Shown here: positions 9,648-17,351 of the stretch, in pieces
How the letters are laid out: every line of letters begins with the position of its first letter
Position numbering within the stretch: the stretch's first letter is position 1
Origin: Gracilimonas sp040882225
GTDB lineage: Bacteria > Bacteroidota > Rhodothermia > Balneolales > Balneolaceae
Reading direction: 5' to 3'
Assembly (NCBI GenBank): GCA_040882225.1
Contig: JBBEBR010000013.1
Span: 1-64,000 of the forward strand
DNA: 64,000 bases
Notes under the pieces: model-generated
Databases searched by the model: none
What the model was told of the DNA's origin: nothing
The model's input: only the letters and a program-made list of their open reading frames with translations
Position numbers and translations under genes: made by a program

Positions 9648-9648
9648 T

Positions 9649-10284
9649 ATGTCAAAACCTTTAGTAGTTGGTGTAGCGGGAGGAAGCGGTTCAGGAAAAA
9701 CCACGGTTGTGAATTATATCTGCGAAGAATTTGCCGCAGATAATATCCTCCTGCTTCAACACGACTCTTATTATCGAGAACTAAAACATCTCCCTTTTGA
9801 GGAGCGAATTAAACAGAATTTTGATCACCCTTCCTCACTCGAAACTGAACTCCTGATTCGTCACGTAAAAGCTTTAATGGAAGGTTATACCGTTGAAGTT
9901 CCTGTTTACGATTTTGAAGCTCACACTCGCAAAGAAGAAACTATCACCGCTGTCCCCACTACCGTTATTTTAATTGATGGGATTTTGATCTTTAGCGAGC
10001 CGGAATTGCTGGATTTAATGGCGGTTAAGATTTTTGTGGATACCGATGATGATGTTCGCTTACTCCGGAGATTAAAACGAGACATAGAAGAACGAGGGCG
10101 GTCAGTCCAAAGTGTTTTGTCTCAATACGAAAAGTTTGTGCGCCCCATGCACCTCGAGTTTGTAGAACCCAGCAAGCGCTATGCGGATATCATCATCCCA
10201 CGCGGCGGTAAAAATAAAGTGGCCCTTGATATGGTTTCGGCGCTAATCCGTGGGAAGTTGAACGGCGATAATTCAGGTAGCTGA
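9649..10284 (+). CDS. udk: uridine kinase
   Basis: Phosphorylates uridine and cytidine with ATP or GTP in pyrimidine salvage. The start at 9649 gives 211 residues, the family norm, and begins MSKPLVVGVAGGSGSGKTT with the P-loop at 8-19. A longer reading from 9553 would run inside the amidase gene and add a non-conserved leader. Other family marks are LLQHDSYYREL, the PVYDFEAHTRKEET block and RLLRRLKRDIEERGRS, the lid arginine region. It sits 1 nt after the amidase stop. Confidence 0.95.
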   Translation: MSKPLVVGVAGGSGSGKTTVVNYICEEFAADNILLLQHDSYYRELKHLPFEERIKQNFDHPSSLETELLIRHVKALMEGYTVEVPVYDFEAHTRKEETITAVPTTVILIDGILIFSEPELLDLMAVKIFVDTDDDVRLLRRLKRDIEERGRSVQSVLSQYEKFVRPMHLEFVEPSKRYADIIIPRGGKNKVALDMVSALIRGKLNGDNSGS

Positions 10285-10313
10285 GTTCTAAGGGAGTCTC
10301 TGTTTGAAAACAA

Positions 10314-10540
10314 CCATAACCCACGGATTCATCCGTGGGAATTAAATAATGAACAAACATGTCCGAGTCTATTTTCTTGTTTAACAGAACCTTGGTTTCG
10401 AGGACAATCTCGCTGGTGTGAAGTTATTTTTTAAGAACTTTTGGCCCAATCTTCAATACGATTATAGCCGGAAAATCCATTGTCTCTCAGATTTCTCTAA
10501 ATTCTCCCATAAATCCCACGGATGAATCCATGGGTTATGG
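10314..10540. repeat. 227-bp repeat bounded by CCCACGGATTCATCCGTGGG palindromes
   Basis: The segment opens with CCATAAC plus CCCACGGAT-TC-ATCCGTGGG and closes with the near-identical sequence in the opposite orientation (10515-10540, one base different), so it has roughly 26-bp inverted ends that are each palindromic. The first 100 bases (to about 10413) are homologous to the reverse complement of 37305-37402, including a shared GGTTTCGAGGACAAT stretch. The size, hairpin ends and lack of coding capacity fit a non-autonomous REP/BIME- or MITE-like element. Together with the next repeat it fills the 381-bp gap between udk and coaX. Confidence 0.7.
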
Positions 10541-10582
10541 ATATTAGAAATACCTTACTCGGAATTCATAAGCCTCGGTTTT

Positions 10583-10666
10583 GCCACAAAAGCACGGAAG
10601 GGGAATTGAGTACAAATTAATTTTTTATTGCTCCTTTGTGCTTTCGTGCTTTCGTGCTTTCGTGGC
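10583..10666. repeat. inverted GCCACAAAAGCAC / GTGCTTTCGTGGC repeat with tandem CTTTCGTG
   Basis: GCCACAAAAGCAC at 10583-10595 faces GTGCTTTCGTGGC, which ends at 10666 after three tandem CTTTCGTG octamers (10641-10664). The same motif family occurs at 25963-26168 and 43932-43949. It runs to the first base of the coaX stop codon, so it may act as a 3'-end structure for coaX. No U-tract is present on either strand. Confidence 0.55.
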
Positions 10667-11418
10667 TAAAAATATTCGTTCACTACTCTCTCCATTCCAT
10701 CAAAAACTAAGAATGGGCGGATTTTTCCTTCTCTCGTAATCAGGCTTTTTAACTTTTCAGCATCTCCTCCGGTCAGGAATAAATCAAATTCCCCGAATTC
10801 CTTTTCAAACCTTTGAAGTGCTTGTTCAATCCCGCTAACATAAAAACCGGCTTGTCCCCACCGAAGCGAATCTACCGTATTTTTCCCCGGCCACACAGCT
10901 GGTAGTGTAGCTTCAACCAATGGCAAAGCGGGTGCTTTTTGGTGAAGGATTTCTGTGAAAGAGGAAAAACCGGGGACAATCATTCCTCCGCAAAAAACCT
11001 CCTCTTCTGTCATGAAGTCAATAGTTGTTGCAGTTCCCGCATCAATAACAACCACCGCTTTTTTGGTGTGAGATGCCGCCCCAAAGCAAGCCAAAAACCG
11101 ATCAATTCCAAGAGTTTCCGAAGTCTGATAATCTAAAAGAGCGGGTGGAATATCTGAGATACTAATCGTTGTTAAAGGAACTGAAGTCAGTTCATGTTTC
11201 AGAGCTTCCGCTAATTCTTTTCGAACGCTTGAGCAAACTACCCCGGTAAATTTATTTGGATGATCTTCAATCCACCGCACCAGCCCGGATGCCGTCTTTA
11301 TTTGCCCCGCATGCAAACCTTGCCAGTTAGCTTCTTTCCGAAAAGCGCCTTTCACCGCCGTATTGCCAACGTCAAGAAATAACAACTTTTCGGGTTTAAT
11401 GGAATCGAAATTGCTCAT
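10666..11418 (-). CDS. coaX: type III pantothenate kinase
   Basis: Catalyses the first step of coenzyme A synthesis, ATP-dependent phosphorylation of pantothenate; the type III form is CoA-insensitive. About 250 residues. The ASKHA-fold motifs are clear: LLFLDVGNTAVKG at the N-terminus (phosphate 1), GIDRFLACFGA, VVVIDAGTATTIDF (phosphate 2), GGMIVPGF and TGGDAEKL. A second in-frame ATG at 11433 would add five residues; 11418 places the LDVGNT motif closer to the N-terminus, as in the family. It is divergent from the SDR gene, with only about 50 bp for both promoters. coaBC at 55.9 kb supplies the next steps. Confidence 0.93.
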   Translation of the reverse strand: MSNFDSIKPEKLLFLDVGNTAVKGAFRKEANWQGLHAGQIKTASGLVRWIEDHPNKFTGVVCSSVRKELAEALKHELTSVPLTTISISDIPPALLDYQTSETLGIDRFLACFGAASHTKKAVVVIDAGTATTIDFMTEEEVFCGGMIVPGFSSFTEILHQKAPALPLVEATLPAVWPGKNTVDSLRWGQAGFYVSGIEQALQRFEKEFGEFDLFLTGGDAEKLKSLITREGKIRPFLVFDGMERVVNEYF

Positions 11419-11468
11419 CTTTTTGTAGTACATTTAGAATAGAATTTGAACAAAATACAGTTTTTACA

Positions 11469-12188
11469 ATGAATCTTAATTCAAAAGTAGCCATTGTTAC
11501 AGGCGCAAGCAGCGGGATTGGAGCTGAATTCAGCAAAATGCTCGTGGAAAACGGAGCAACCGTGTATGGCCTTGCACGCAGTGAGAATAAGCTAAAAGCT
11601 ATCCAAAAAAAACTCGGGCCGAAATTTCATCCCGTGGTTATGGATATCACCCAGCCAGAGAATCTTGAAGAATGGGTTGATGCTGCTTTTGATAAAAACC
11701 ACCTCCCCGACATCCTTATAAATAATGCAGGCGTGGCTTATTTTGAAGATGTAGACAACTTGAAAATTCACGAATGGGAAAATATGATTAACGTGAATCT
11801 GTCCGGCACCTTCTACTTAACCCGCTTAATTGTTCCCTTGATGAAGGATAATGAGGAAACCTGCCATATTATCAATATTGCTTCTATTGCGGGACTTTTG
11901 GGAAACCCTACAATGTCGGGTTATAACGCGAGCAAATATGGTGTGAGAGGATTCAGTGAGGCATTATTCAAAGAACTGAGATATGACGCCATCAAAGTTA
12001 CCTGCGTTTTTCCGGGATCGATTGCCACAAATTTATTTGATGATTTTGAGGATGTCGAGAATCATCCCAACATGATGAAGCCTTCAGAAATAGCGGATAC
12101 GGTGAAATTTCTGCTGCAAACCAGTGACAATTACCTGATTAATGAGATCACCATGCGGCCTCTGAATCCCAAACAACCAAAAAAATAA
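11469..12188 (+). CDS. short-chain dehydrogenase/reductase
   Basis: A classical SDR of 239 residues. The cofactor motif TGASSGIG is at 11-18, NNAG follows at about 86, and the active site Ser plus YNASK at about 138-158. An Ala-Arg-Ser segment after beta-2 (GLARSENK) suggests preference for NADP(H). The C-terminal stretch (INEITMRPLNPKQP) is common in SDRs annotated as 3-ketoacyl reductase-like, but the substrate cannot be read from sequence. It is followed after 5 nt by the DUF4296 lipoprotein, so the pair is likely an operon. Confidence 0.9.
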   Translation: MNLNSKVAIVTGASSGIGAEFSKMLVENGATVYGLARSENKLKAIQKKLGPKFHPVVMDITQPENLEEWVDAAFDKNHLPDILINNAGVAYFEDVDNLKIHEWENMINVNLSGTFYLTRLIVPLMKDNEETCHIINIASIAGLLGNPTMSGYNASKYGVRGFSEALFKELRYDAIKVTCVFPGSIATNLFDDFEDVENHPNMMKPSEIADTVKFLLQTSDNYLINEITMRPLNPKQPKK

Positions 12189-12193
12189 AGCAG

Positions 12194-12631
12194 ATGCTCA
12201 AAAAATCGATTCTTAATCGAGCCACCATTTTTTTTGTTTGGGGGATGATTTCGGTTGGGATGTTTACTGGTTGTTCTTCAAATTCAACACCAGATAATAT
12301 CATCCCCGAAGACCAGTATATTGATGTTTTGGTGGAATTACAGCTTGTCCGAACTCACCATAATTCTATGCCAGATAGTGTGGATGCAGATTCCTTGGCA
12401 CAAATAATTTATGAGAAGTATGAAATTGATAAAGAGCAGTTTCTTAACAGTCACGAGTTTTACCAAACGCAGGTTCAACGACAATTGATGCGGACCGAAA
12501 AAGCCATCCAAAGGCTTGAAGATGAAAATCAAAAAATCCAGTCTAAAATTGACTCTGCAAGAGCTGAAAAAGCCCGTATGGATTCTCTCCAGACCGACAC
12601 AACCGCTATCGAAATTGATGAAGAATTGTGA
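12194..12631 (+). CDS. DUF4296-domain lipoprotein
   Basis: A 145-residue predicted lipoprotein. A basic N-terminus, a hydrophobic stretch and MFTGC at about 23-27 form the lipobox. The mature N-terminal half (IIPEDQYIDVLVELQLVRTH) matches the DUF4296 pattern found across Bacteroidota, in which an I-P-x-D/E start precedes an amphipathic helix. Residues 90-135 are a Gln/Glu/Lys-rich coiled coil. The function is unknown. It is in a two-gene run with the SDR and ends 1 nt from the convergent recQ stop. Confidence 0.85.
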   Translation: MLKKSILNRATIFFVWGMISVGMFTGCSSNSTPDNIIPEDQYIDVLVELQLVRTHHNSMPDSVDADSLAQIIYEKYEIDKEQFLNSHEFYQTQVQRQLMRTEKAIQRLEDENQKIQSKIDSARAEKARMDSLQTDTTAIEIDEEL

Positions 12632-12632
12632 T

Positions 12633-14567
12633 TCACTTCATTTCTAAGACGCAATAATAGCCGGGTTTAGAAGCATTGGTAGTCACTTTTTCTTCCTTTA
12701 TAAGATGCTGAAGAATCAAAATAACCGGCTTCTTCCCCAATCCAGATAGGGTCTGAAGTTCTTGAATGGTCCGTTGCTCATCAACCAAAAGATCATGGAT
12801 CGCCTTAATCTCTTCGCTTTTTATTTCTATTGATTTCGAACTGGTTTTCAGGCAGTTATCACAATGGCCACAAGGGGCAGCGTTGGTATCCCCGAAATAA
12901 TTTCTCAGATACACTTCCCGGCAAGTTTCGGTAAGCACAAAACCGTGCATGTATTCAAGTTTTCGAAACAAGTTGTTGCGATGCGATTCCACCTGTTGCT
13001 TTGTAAGAGGCAGCCGCGAAGACCGGGCTTCCAAAAGCTTCACAAGACTCCGTTCTTTATGCATTTCAAATACCAGAATGTGATCATTTTGCATCAGCAC
13101 GTTCAATGCTTTCACCAACGCATTTCTGGTTATGGAAAGCCGGTCTAAAACCAAATCTTCATCAAGCTGAACCAAATCATTGAAAGCCTGAAAACCAAAA
13201 ACTCGCTCAAGTTTGTCTACAAATTCTGCTTTATCTGGGCTCCCGCATCTTTCCCTGAATGTGGCAAGTGCTTCTCTGCTTAGGGTGAATTGTAAGCTCA
13301 CAGCTGGCTTAACGCCCTCTTCCATTGCAATTACATCAAACTGATTCAACAATCTCAACGCTGCTTTAGCTTTGCTATAGGATAATTTTCCGCGTTTTTT
13401 TATCTGCTCAACATTGAAAGATTCAGCCTGTTCCATTTCAGAACCAACGGCAAGATTGAGGCTGTCGCAAATAATTCGATAAGCATATTCCAGCTCATCA
13501 CGGGTTGGATAGTTTTCTTCAAGCCGGGTATCCGCTTTCAGATAATCAGATTTTCTGTATAAGAGGATGGGGAAACTTTCTTCGCCATCACGGCCAGCCC
13601 GTCCCGCTTCTTGATAATATGCTTCCAGCGAATAGGGCATTTCCTCGTGAATTACATACCGGCAATCCGGCTTATCAATCCCCATTCCAAAAGCATTTGT
13701 AGCAACAACCAAGGGAGTTTTTCCTGAGATCCACCTGGCCTGAATCGCCTTGCGCTTTTCCGAATCCACGCCGGCATGGTAAGCTTCCGTTTTGATGCCG
13801 TTCTTCGAAAACAACTCAGCCAAACCCTCACAATTTTTTCGGGTTCCTCCATAAATGAGCCCGTCCCCTTTTTTAGAAGCCTTCTTTACCGACTCCATCA
13901 GCTTTTGCTTTTTCTTTTCTGATTGAACCACCCACCACTTCAAATTTGGGCGTGAAAAACCCCGTGAGATTATTTCGGGATTATTAAATTTCAAGCATTC
14001 CAGAATGTCCTCTTTTACTTCAGGAGTGGCTGTCGCGGTTAGAGCAAGCCAGCGGGTTTTATCTGCTATGGGCTCCAGCGAGGTTCGAATTTCCCGGTAG
14101 GAAGGGCGGAAATCATGTCCCCATTCGCTCACACAATGCGCTTCGTCGATGGCAACCAATTCAATATTCAAGTTCTGAAGCTCTGCCTCCCATAATGGCG
14201 TTTTTAATCGCTCTGGAGCACAATACAGCAATTTGTACATGCCATTGCGTGCATTAACCAATCGTTGCTCCACTTCAAAAGAAGGAATGGTGCTGTTGAT
14301 AAAAGTAGCTGAAATGCCTCTATCGGTAAGTTGCTGAACCTGATCTTGCATCAAGGCAACCAAAGGTGAAATCACGAGCGTCATCCCCTCAAAAACCGTA
14401 GCCGGCACCTGATAACAAAGGGATTTTCCACCGCCGGTTGGGAACAAAACCAGCGTATCTTTTCCTTCAAATACAGCACGAACTACTTCATCCTGCCCCG
14501 GGCGGAAAGCGTCGAATCCCCAGAATTTTTTAAGATTTTGTTCCGCCTTTTTGAGAAAGTCTTGCAA
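12633..14567 (-). CDS. recQ: ATP-dependent DNA helicase RecQ
   Basis: 3'-5' DNA helicase in recombination and replication-fork repair, 644 residues. SF2 motifs are visible in order: motif 0 FRPGQ (21-25), Walker A FPTGGGKS (42-49), motif Ia VISPLVALMQDQ, DEAH at 141-144 followed by the aromatic-rich loop CVSEWGHDFRP, SAT-like LTATAT, and motifs IV-VI ending in YYQEAGRAGRDG. The zinc-binding region is present (C-R-x3-L-x2-YFGD and CGHCDNC). The winged helix follows, and a second wHTH-like end (EEIKAIHDLL onward) replaces a clear HRDC domain. Confidence 0.95.
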   Translation of the reverse strand: MQDFLKKAEQNLKKFWGFDAFRPGQDEVVRAVFEGKDTLVLFPTGGGKSLCYQVPATVFEGMTLVISPLVALMQDQVQQLTDRGISATFINSTIPSFEVEQRLVNARNGMYKLLYCAPERLKTPLWEAELQNLNIELVAIDEAHCVSEWGHDFRPSYREIRTSLEPIADKTRWLALTATATPEVKEDILECLKFNNPEIISRGFSRPNLKWWVVQSEKKKQKLMESVKKASKKGDGLIYGGTRKNCEGLAELFSKNGIKTEAYHAGVDSEKRKAIQARWISGKTPLVVATNAFGMGIDKPDCRYVIHEEMPYSLEAYYQEAGRAGRDGEESFPILLYRKSDYLKADTRLEENYPTRDELEYAYRIICDSLNLAVGSEMEQAESFNVEQIKKRGKLSYSKAKAALRLLNQFDVIAMEEGVKPAVSLQFTLSREALATFRERCGSPDKAEFVDKLERVFGFQAFNDLVQLDEDLVLDRLSITRNALVKALNVLMQNDHILVFEMHKERSLVKLLEARSSRLPLTKQQVESHRNNLFRKLEYMHGFVLTETCREVYLRNYFGDTNAAPCGHCDNCLKTSSKSIEIKSEEIKAIHDLLVDEQRTIQELQTLSGLGKKPVILILQHLIKEEKVTTNASKPGYYCVLEMK

Positions 14568-14685
14568 AGTTCAGCCTGTATTTTGTGCATCAAATTTGTG
14601 CTAAAATACAAAGAGGCAGGGTTAATTTTATTATTGATTGCTGATATCTCGATTTACAAGTTCTTAATCGAATTTGATGCCCTCC

Positions 14686-14761
14686 CCGGTCTGACGGCTC
14701 CAAGCCCGTCTGACCGATTGGTGGATACAGCCACCGCGCCCTTAGCTATCGATCAGACCGG
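14686..14761. repeat. REP-like element, copy A (upstream of the RAYT gene)
   Basis: A 76-bp copy starting CCGGTCTGACGG and ending GATCAGACCGG. The 5' part folds as CGGTCTGACGG / CCGTCTGACCG, an 11-bp stem with one T-T mismatch and a loop CTCCAAGC. The 3' end carries GATCAGACCGG, which lacks the second arm seen in copies B and C. It shares nearly its whole length with copies at 15422 and 15541 and lies 48 bp before the transposase start. Confidence 0.85.
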
Positions 14762-14809
14762 ATTTTTAGTTAGGCTGGTTTTTGAATAATTTGTTTTCTA
14801 TCCTCAAGA

Positions 14810-15418
14810 ATGGAATTCTATTCGGGGCATACCTATCATGTGTATAATCAGGGAAATAACAAGGAGAAAATTTTCTTTGAAAAAGAAAACTATCTCTACT
14901 TTATAAAAAAGATGAAATACCATATTACTCCACATGCAGAAATCATTGCATGGTGCCTAATGCCGAATCATTTTCATTGGCTTATTCAAGTAAAAATGAA
15001 TTATAAAAATTCTATTCAATTTGAAAACAGAGAAAAGCACATAAACCCGCTGAATCGAAGTATCGGTTCGCTCCAAAGTTCATACACACAGGGTATAAAT
15101 AAAAAGTATAATCGAAGTGGTTCATTATTCAGAACAAGAACTAAAGCCAAGTCATTGAGCGGTCACAGAAAAATGAGAAACTTCTATGGCTTGAATTGCT
15201 TTTTTTATATCCATCAGAATCCAATCAGGGCTGGTTTAGTTAAAAAAATGGAAGATTGGCAGTTTTCCTCTTTTCAGGATTATGCTGGATTCAGAGATGG
15301 TACATTATGCAACAAAACATTAGCGAAAGAACTTATTCAACTTCCTGATGAACCAAAAGAGTTCTATAAATTATCTACTGAAACAATTCCAGATAAAGTG
15401 ATGCAAAAATTGTTTTAA
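14810..15418 (+). CDS. REP-associated tyrosine transposase (RAYT, Y1_Tnp/IS200-like)
   Basis: A 202-residue HUH-type single-strand DNA transposase. The N-terminal YHVYNQGNNKEKIF is the usual RAYT opening. MPNHFHWLIQ at 51-60 carries the HxH metal ligands (His54, His56), and FFYIHQNPIRAGLV at 131-144 carries the likely catalytic Tyr133. The domain appears complete. It is flanked on both sides by REP-like hairpins in the same orientation, with copy B starting 3 nt after the stop codon. That is the layout of a domesticated REP/RAYT locus and not of an insertion sequence with terminal inverted repeats. Confidence 0.92.
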   Translation: MEFYSGHTYHVYNQGNNKEKIFFEKENYLYFIKKMKYHITPHAEIIAWCLMPNHFHWLIQVKMNYKNSIQFENREKHINPLNRSIGSLQSSYTQGINKKYNRSGSLFRTRTKAKSLSGHRKMRNFYGLNCFFYIHQNPIRAGLVKKMEDWQFSSFQDYAGFRDGTLCNKTLAKELIQLPDEPKEFYKLSTETIPDKVMQKLF

Positions 15419-15421
15419 GCC

Positions 15422-15511
15422 CCGGTCTGACGGCTCCAAGTCCGTCTGACCGTTGGTGGATACAACCACCGCGCCCTTAGCTATCGATCAGACCGGCAAT
15501 CGGTCAGATCG
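15422..15511. repeat. REP-like element, copy B
   Basis: The 75-bp body is almost identical to copy A, followed by CAATCGGTCAGATCG. This extension completes a second hairpin CGATCAGACCG-GCAAT-CGGTCAGATCG (11-bp arms with one A-A mismatch). Each copy is therefore a pair of imperfect hairpins, similar to a BIME. It begins immediately after the transposase stop codon. Confidence 0.85.
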
Positions 15512-15540
15512 TGTTCTTGATTGATTTGATACAACTCCTA

Positions 15541-15630
15541 GGTCTGACGGCTCCAAGTCCGCCTCACTGATTGGTGGATTCAACCACTGCACCTTTTAGC
15601 TATTGATCAGACCGACAATCGGTCAGATCG
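15541..15630. repeat. REP-like element, copy C (diverged)
   Basis: A third copy with the same order of hairpins but more substitutions (GCCTCACTGA in place of GTCTGACCG in the right arm of the first hairpin, ACTGCACC in place of ACCGCGCC). The second hairpin with CGGTCAGATCG is intact. It ends 10 bp from the leuB stop codon and could serve as the 3'-end structure of the leu transcript. Confidence 0.8.
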
Positions 15631-15640
15631 AACTCAAATA

Positions 15641-16753
15641 TCAAATAACCGGCAATTTCCCTTCAAACATATTTTCGAATCGGACATCAGAGACATTCAA
15701 ATCAAGTAGCAAGCTCAGGACATCTCCAACTTTCGAGCATGAAATAAAATTGTGAGGATCGAGATCTGGTGTTACCAAACCCTTATCAATAATATGCTCT
15801 ACATTTTCATTTATGAGCTTTGATTCTTCGTGAAGGCCAAAATGCTCGAGCATCATTGCCGCAGATAAAATAGCCGCAATTGGATTGGCTATATCTTTGC
15901 CGGCAGCCTGTGGATAGCTGCCATGAATGGGTTCAAAAAGCGCTGATTTCTCCCCTATCGAAGCTGATGGCAATAAACCGATGGACCCGGTTATTACGCT
16001 GCTTTCATCCGAAATAATATCACCAAACATATTCTCTGTTAAAATCACGTCAAACTGATTTGGACGCAAAATAATCTGCATGGCCGCATTATCCACGAAA
16101 AGATATTCCGTTTCCACCTCGGGATAACTTAAGGCAATGGTTTGCACGGTTTGCCGCCAGAGCCGGGAAGTTTCCAGCACATTCGCTTTATCGATCAGCG
16201 TGAGTTTCTTACGGCGCTTCATTGCTGCTTCAAAAGCCATTTTCGCCACCCGGTCTATCTCCTCAACGCTATACACGCAATGGTCATAAGCCGATTCCCC
16301 ATCTTCGGATCTGCCTTTTTCACCAAAATAGATTCCACCGGTAAGTTCGCGGTAAACCACCAAGTCAGTGCCTTTGATGCGGTCTGCTTTTAGCGGAGAA
16401 TGATCAATCAGAGATTTATAAGTTCTTACCGGGCGGATATTGGTAAACAACTCAAGATTTTTCCTCAGCCTTAACAAGCCTTCCTCCGGACGGACTTTTG
16501 CGTTGGGATTGTTATCGTATTTTGGATCTCCAATCGCGCCAAACAAAACGGCATCCGAATCCAGACAAATATCGAGAGTTCGTTGCGGCAGTGGATCTCC
16601 GGTTTTATCAATTGCTGAGGCGCCAACCATTGCTTGATGATAGGTGAAATGGTGGCCAAATCGGTTGGCAATAGTATCCAGAACCTTGATGGTTTGTTTA
16701 ATTACTTCCGGCCCAATACCATCTCCGGGCAATACCGCGATCTTCTTCTTCAT
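15641..16753 (-). CDS. leuB: 3-isopropylmalate dehydrogenase
   Basis: NAD-dependent oxidative decarboxylation of 3-isopropylmalate, the third enzyme of leucine synthesis, 370 residues. The dehydrogenase signature is visible: GDGIGPEV near the N-terminus, LFGAIGDPKYD, substrate-binding RLRKNLELFTNIRPVR and ELTGGIYFGE, the metal-binding region TENMFGDIISDESS and the NAD-binding HGSYPQAAGKDIANP. It is the last gene of leuACDB, 3 nt after leuD. Confidence 0.97.
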   Translation of the reverse strand: MKKKIAVLPGDGIGPEVIKQTIKVLDTIANRFGHHFTYHQAMVGASAIDKTGDPLPQRTLDICLDSDAVLFGAIGDPKYDNNPNAKVRPEEGLLRLRKNLELFTNIRPVRTYKSLIDHSPLKADRIKGTDLVVYRELTGGIYFGEKGRSEDGESAYDHCVYSVEEIDRVAKMAFEAAMKRRKKLTLIDKANVLETSRLWRQTVQTIALSYPEVETEYLFVDNAAMQIILRPNQFDVILTENMFGDIISDESSVITGSIGLLPSASIGEKSALFEPIHGSYPQAAGKDIANPIAAILSAAMMLEHFGLHEESKLINENVEHIIDKGLVTPDLDPHNFISCSKVGDVLSLLLDLNVSDVRFENMFEGKLPVI

Positions 16754-16756
16754 TCC

Positions 16757-17350
16757 CTAAAACTCCAGGTGTTGTTGTTCAAATTTTTCAATTTTTTTCT
16801 TGTTGCTAAGCAGAAAATCTATGTCGTCATAACCATTCAAAAGGCAAGTTTTTTTGAAGGAATTGATTTCAAACTCTTCCGATATTCCATTTTTCGGGAT
16901 AGAGATTTTTTGCGATTCCAAATCTATTTTTATTTGGATTGATGTCTCTTTTTCTGCCGCTTTGAATATTTCCGCTAAAAAATCCTCACTAACCTGCACC
17001 GGAAGCAATCCATTATTGAGTGCGTTTCCTTTAAAAATATCTGCAAAGTAGCTCGAAACAACGGCTCTGAAACCGTAGTCATATAACGCCCATGCGGCAT
17101 GTTCTCTGCTCGACCCGCATCCAAAGTTCCGGCCCGCAACCAGAATTTTTCCTGAGTAAGAGTCATCATTCAAAACAAAACCGGCTTTTTCTTTTCCGTC
17201 TGAATCGAATCGCCAGTCACGGAATAAATTTTCCCCAAAACCTTCCCGGGAAGTTGCCTTCAAAAAGCGCGCCGGTATAATTTGGTCGGTGTCAATATCC
17301 TCAACAGAAATCGGTACAACGGATGAATTTAAAACTTTAAACTTTTCCAT
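16757..17350 (-). CDS. leuD: 3-isopropylmalate dehydratase small subunit
   Basis: Swivelling-domain subunit of isopropylmalate isomerase, which interconverts 2- and 3-isopropylmalate together with LeuC. The 197 residues match the family. Visible marks are DTDQIIPARFLK, the substrate-contacting FGCGSSREHAAWAL and YADIFKGNALNNGLLPV. It lies 1 nt after leuC and 3 nt before leuB. Confidence 0.97.
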   Translation of the reverse strand: MEKFKVLNSSVVPISVEDIDTDQIIPARFLKATSREGFGENLFRDWRFDSDGKEKAGFVLNDDSYSGKILVAGRNFGCGSSREHAAWALYDYGFRAVVSSYFADIFKGNALNNGLLPVQVSEDFLAEIFKAAEKETSIQIKIDLESQKISIPKNGISEEFEINSFKKTCLLNGYDDIDFLLSNKKKIEKFEQQHLEF

Positions 17351-17351
17351 T

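Noticed and set aside
9553..9648. Longer N-terminus for uridine kinase
   Set aside because: It would lie inside the amidase coding sequence in another frame and precede the conserved MSKPLVVGVAGG start.
14577..14610. TGTATTTT / AAAATACA inverted repeat just upstream of recQ
   Set aside because: Arms are only 8 bp in AT-rich DNA and no regulator or second site supports an operator.
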